A stretch of 6,360 bases of DNA from Bacteroidaceae bacterium (lineage in GTDB: Bacteria > Bacteroidota > Bacteroidia > Bacteroidales > Bacteroidaceae). The DNA lies in contig JAFYMV010000255.1 of assembly GCA_017548225.1 (NCBI GenBank), forward strand, positions 1 to 6,360, given 5' to 3'. Shown piece after piece: positions 4,173-6,360 of this stretch (the first letter of the stretch is position 1; each line of letters begins with the position of its first letter). The notes below the pieces were generated by a model that had not been told where the DNA came from, made no database searches, and worked only from the letters and a program-made list of their open reading frames with translations. Position numbers and translations under genes: made by a program.

Positions 4173-6360
4173 TTACATTTCGTTCAGGCTATTGAGACGC
4201 ATCTCGAGGTCCATTTCATCGGCGCAGAGTACCTGACGGGGTTTGCTTCCGTCGACAGGGCCTACGATGCCCGCCTTCTCAAGCTGATCCATGATACGGC
4301 CTGCGCGGTTGTATCCGATAGAGAACTTGCGCTGGATGAGTGATGTAGAGCCCGACTGATGAATGACTACGAGGCGTGCTGCATCTTCAAACATGGAGTC
4401 GAGACGCTTGAGGTCTACATCTTCAAGGTTGCTGCCGTCGCTGGCATTTTCATCTACATATTCGGGTAGGTAGAACGCGGTGGGGTATCCTTGCTGCTCG
4501 CTGATGTAGCGGCTGATGCGGTCTACTTCGGGAGTGTCTACGAAAGCGCACTGAACGCGTACGGGGTCGCTGCCTTGCAGGAAGAGCAGGTCGCCCTTAC
4601 CGATGAGCTGGTTGGCACCGGGGCGGTCGATGATGATGCGCGACTCCACCATTGCCGATACGCGGAAGGCGATACGGGCGGGGAAGTTGGCGCGGATGGA
4701 GCCAGTGATGATATTGGCTGCAGGGCGCTGTGTGGCAATGATCATGTGTATACCTACGGCACGAGCCAACTGGGCGATACGGGCAATGGGGAGCTCTACC
4801 TCCTTGCCGGCTGTCATGATAAGGTCGCCAAACTCGTCGACGATGACCACGATGTAGGGCATGAACTTGTGTCCCTTCTCGGGGTTGAGCTGACGGTTGA
4901 TGAATTTCTCGTTGTACTCACGCAGGTTGCGTACGCCAGCCAGTTTGAGCAGGTCGTAGCGGGTGTCCATCTCCACGCAGATTGACTTGAGGGTCTGCAC
5001 CACTTTGGTAACATCGGTGATAATGGCATCTTCGCCGTCGGGGAGCTTGGCAAGGAAATGCTTCTCAATGGGGGCATATACCGAGAACTCCACCTTCTTG
5101 GGGTCGACGATGACAAACTTCAGTTCTGCAGGATGTTTCTTATATAGCAGTGAGGTTACGATAGCGTTCAAGCCGACCGACTTACCTTGACCTGTAGCAC
5201 CAGCCACGAGGAGGTGGGGCATCTTGCAGAGGTCGAACATGAATATCTCGTTCGTGATGGTCTTACCGAGCGCTACGGGCAGGTCGTAGGTGCACTCCTG
5301 GAACTTGCGGCTGCTGATGACCGAGTGCATCGTTACAATCTGCGGATTGGCATTAGGGATCTCGATACCGATAGTGCCCTTACCTGGCATGGGTGCGATG
5401 ATACGGGTGCTCAAGGCCGAGAGGGTCATGGCGATATCATCCTCGAGGTTTTTGATTTTCGAGATGCGCACGCCCGGTGCAGGGGTGATCTCGTAAAGGG
5501 TGATCGTGGGGCCTACGGTGGCTTTGATTGAAGATATCTCAATACCAAAGTTGCGTAATGCCTGTATGATGCTTTCCTTGTTGGCCAACTGCTCGTCGCG
5601 GTCTACGGTGAGTGTCTCATCCTTGCCTTTGTTGAGCAGGTCAATGGTGGGGAACTTGTAGCGTGAGAGGTCGAGACGGGGGTTGTAGGGCTCGATAATC
5701 TTCTCGGCCTTCTCTTCTTCGTTGATCTCGATAGTGAATCCGGCTTCGGTAGAGTCACCCGTCTGCTCTTTGTGAGGGGCGATCTGTGGCTCCTCCTCTT
5801 CGGCCTGTGGGTTGACAATTTCCATTTCCATGTCCATGTCGTCGGGCTCTACGGCAGCAGGCTCTACGACGGGCTCATTGGTGGTCCACTCTATCTCGGT
5901 AGGATGCTCATTGTCGCTGAAGGTAAACTCGATGTTCTCGCTGCTCTCCTCCTGTGGGGTGGGAGTGGTCTCTACCTCATCCTTGCCGGGTAGCTTGAAA
6001 TGGAAGAGGTTGCGGATAAACTCAATGGTGTTGCTGCTGATGTACATGCAGAAGAAGATGGCAGTAACAATCAGGATGATGACGATGCCCGGCATGCCGA
6101 ACTGGCTTTCGAGCCATGCGGCTGCATTATGTCCGTGATATCCGCCCCAGTAGACGGCCGAAGCCGAAAACCAGTTGTCTACGGTGATGCTCAAGAAGAG
6201 CGATCCCCAGATGAGGATAGTGGCGCAGCAGATAAACCAGTGCTTGAGGTTGAACTTGCGGATGCGCATGAGGGTGAGTCCCAATACGGCAAGGAAGGCC
6301 GCTACGCTGTATGACGAGATGCCGAAGGTGTGGTTGATGAGTGAGTGTGCGATGTGTGCG
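4173..6360 (-). CDS. ftsK: DNA translocase FtsK/SpoIIIE family, N-terminus cut by window edge
   Basis: FtsK is a septum-anchored hexameric ATPase that pumps DNA to clear and unlink sister chromosomes before division. The frame is open to the right edge, giving 728 residues (numbered from the codon at 6359). No start is visible: the TTG at 6284 is internal, because membrane-like sequence continues upstream of it. Three hydrophobic segments (about 12-32, 41-60, 89-107) belong to the N-terminal membrane domain. An acidic linker follows (about 125-225). The motor carries Walker A GATGQGKS (387-394; bases 5201-5178), Walker B IVVIVDEFGDL with Asp508 and Glu509, and the ATQRPAANIITGSIRANFP segment. 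The C-terminal gamma winged helix that reads polar DNA signals (about 653-720) contains GSTSLIQRKFSIGYNRAGRI. The linker is far shorter than the several hundred residues of E. coli FtsK, as is common in Bacteroidetes. pepT follows closely. The identity is secure; SpoIIIE is the same family under another name. Confidence 0.96.
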   Translation of the reverse strand, partial: AHIAHSLINHTFGISSYSVAAFLAVLGLTLMRIRKFNLKHWFICCATILIWGSLFLSITVDNWFSASAVYWGGYHGHNAAAWLESQFGMPGIVIILIVTAIFFCMYISSNTIEFIRNLFHFKLPGKDEVETTPTPQEESSENIEFTFSDNEHPTEIEWTTNEPVVEPAAVEPDDMDMEMEIVNPQAEEEEPQIAPHKEQTGDSTEAGFTIEINEEEKAEKIIEPYNPRLDLSRYKFPTIDLLNKGKDETLTVDRDEQLANKESIIQALRNFGIEISSIKATVGPTITLYEITPAPGVRISKIKNLEDDIAMTLSALSTRIIAPMPGKGTIGIEIPNANPQIVTMHSVISSRKFQECTYDLPVALGKTITNEIFMFDLCKMPHLLVAGATGQGKSVGLNAIVTSLLYKKHPAELKFVIVDPKKVEFSVYAPIEKHFLAKLPDGEDAIITDVTKVVQTLKSICVEMDTRYDLLKLAGVRNLREYNEKFINRQLNPEKGHKFMPYIVVIVDEFGDLIMTAGKEVELPIARIAQLARAVGIHMIIATQRPAANIITGSIRANFPARIAFRVSAMVESRIIIDRPGANQLIGKGDLLFLQGSDPVRVQCAFVDTPEVDRISRYISEQQGYPTAFYLPEYVDENASDGSNLEDVDLKRLDSMFEDAARLVVIHQSGSTSLIQRKFSIGYNRAGRIMDQLEKAGIVGPVDGSKPRQVLCADEMDLEMRLNSLNEM

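Noticed and set aside
4491..4985. 164-codon plus-strand open frame
   Set aside because: It is antisense to the FtsK motor domain; codon bias of the real gene keeps this frame open.
6282..6284. TTG as the true start of ftsK
   Set aside because: The frame continues upstream to the window edge with a hydrophobic segment expected of the FtsK membrane domain, so the real start lies outside.

Overview
The window looks like ordinary chromosomal core sequence from a member of the Bacteroidales (Bacteroides/Prevotella-like). Four things point that way. The proteins have Bacteroidetes-type sequences: a long PurM, a Cys-poor L31, an Fmt starting near LRIVYMGTPDFAV, and an FtsK with a short acidic linker. 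Start codons lack convincing Shine-Dalgarno sequences. Three intergenic regions carry the Bacteroidetes promoter pattern TTTG-N19/20-TAnnTTTG. The base composition is intermediate. The genus cannot be fixed from sequence alone. There are five protein genes, no RNA genes, no transposase, no CRISPR array and no sign of a prophage or defence island.

Layout, left to right. Positions 1-1025 (minus): purM, running off the left edge with its C-terminus missing. Positions 1026-1283: two direct copies of a roughly 61-bp intergenic repeat, one of which contains the apparent purM promoter, then the terminator of the next gene. Positions 1284-1538 (minus): rpmE2, ribosomal protein L31 type B. Positions 1539-1762: a divergent promoter region firing left into rpmE2 and right into fmt. 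Positions 1763-2737 (plus): fmt, methionyl-tRNA formyltransferase. Positions 2738-2901: a hairpin terminator between convergent genes, then a strict 9-bp-period array of ten CTAG-containing units. Positions 2902-4125 (minus): pepT, peptidase T. Positions 4173-6360 (minus): ftsK, running off the right edge with its N-terminus missing. ftsK and pepT are 47 bp apart on the same strand and probably share a transcript. No gene-free stretch exceeds 300 bases.

The genes are housekeeping functions: purine synthesis (PurM), translation (L31, Fmt), peptide breakdown (PepT), and chromosome segregation at division (FtsK). Fmt and PurM are both linked to the one-carbon/formyl-folate economy, but they are transcribed separately here, so no functional operon is implied.

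I found no new multi-gene system. The parts that deserve a second look are non-coding: the 9-bp CTAG array at 2805-2894, whose CTAG core is almost invariant while two central bases are unconstrained, and the duplicated intergenic repeat at 1062-1207, in which one copy carries a consensus promoter and the other a decayed version of it.
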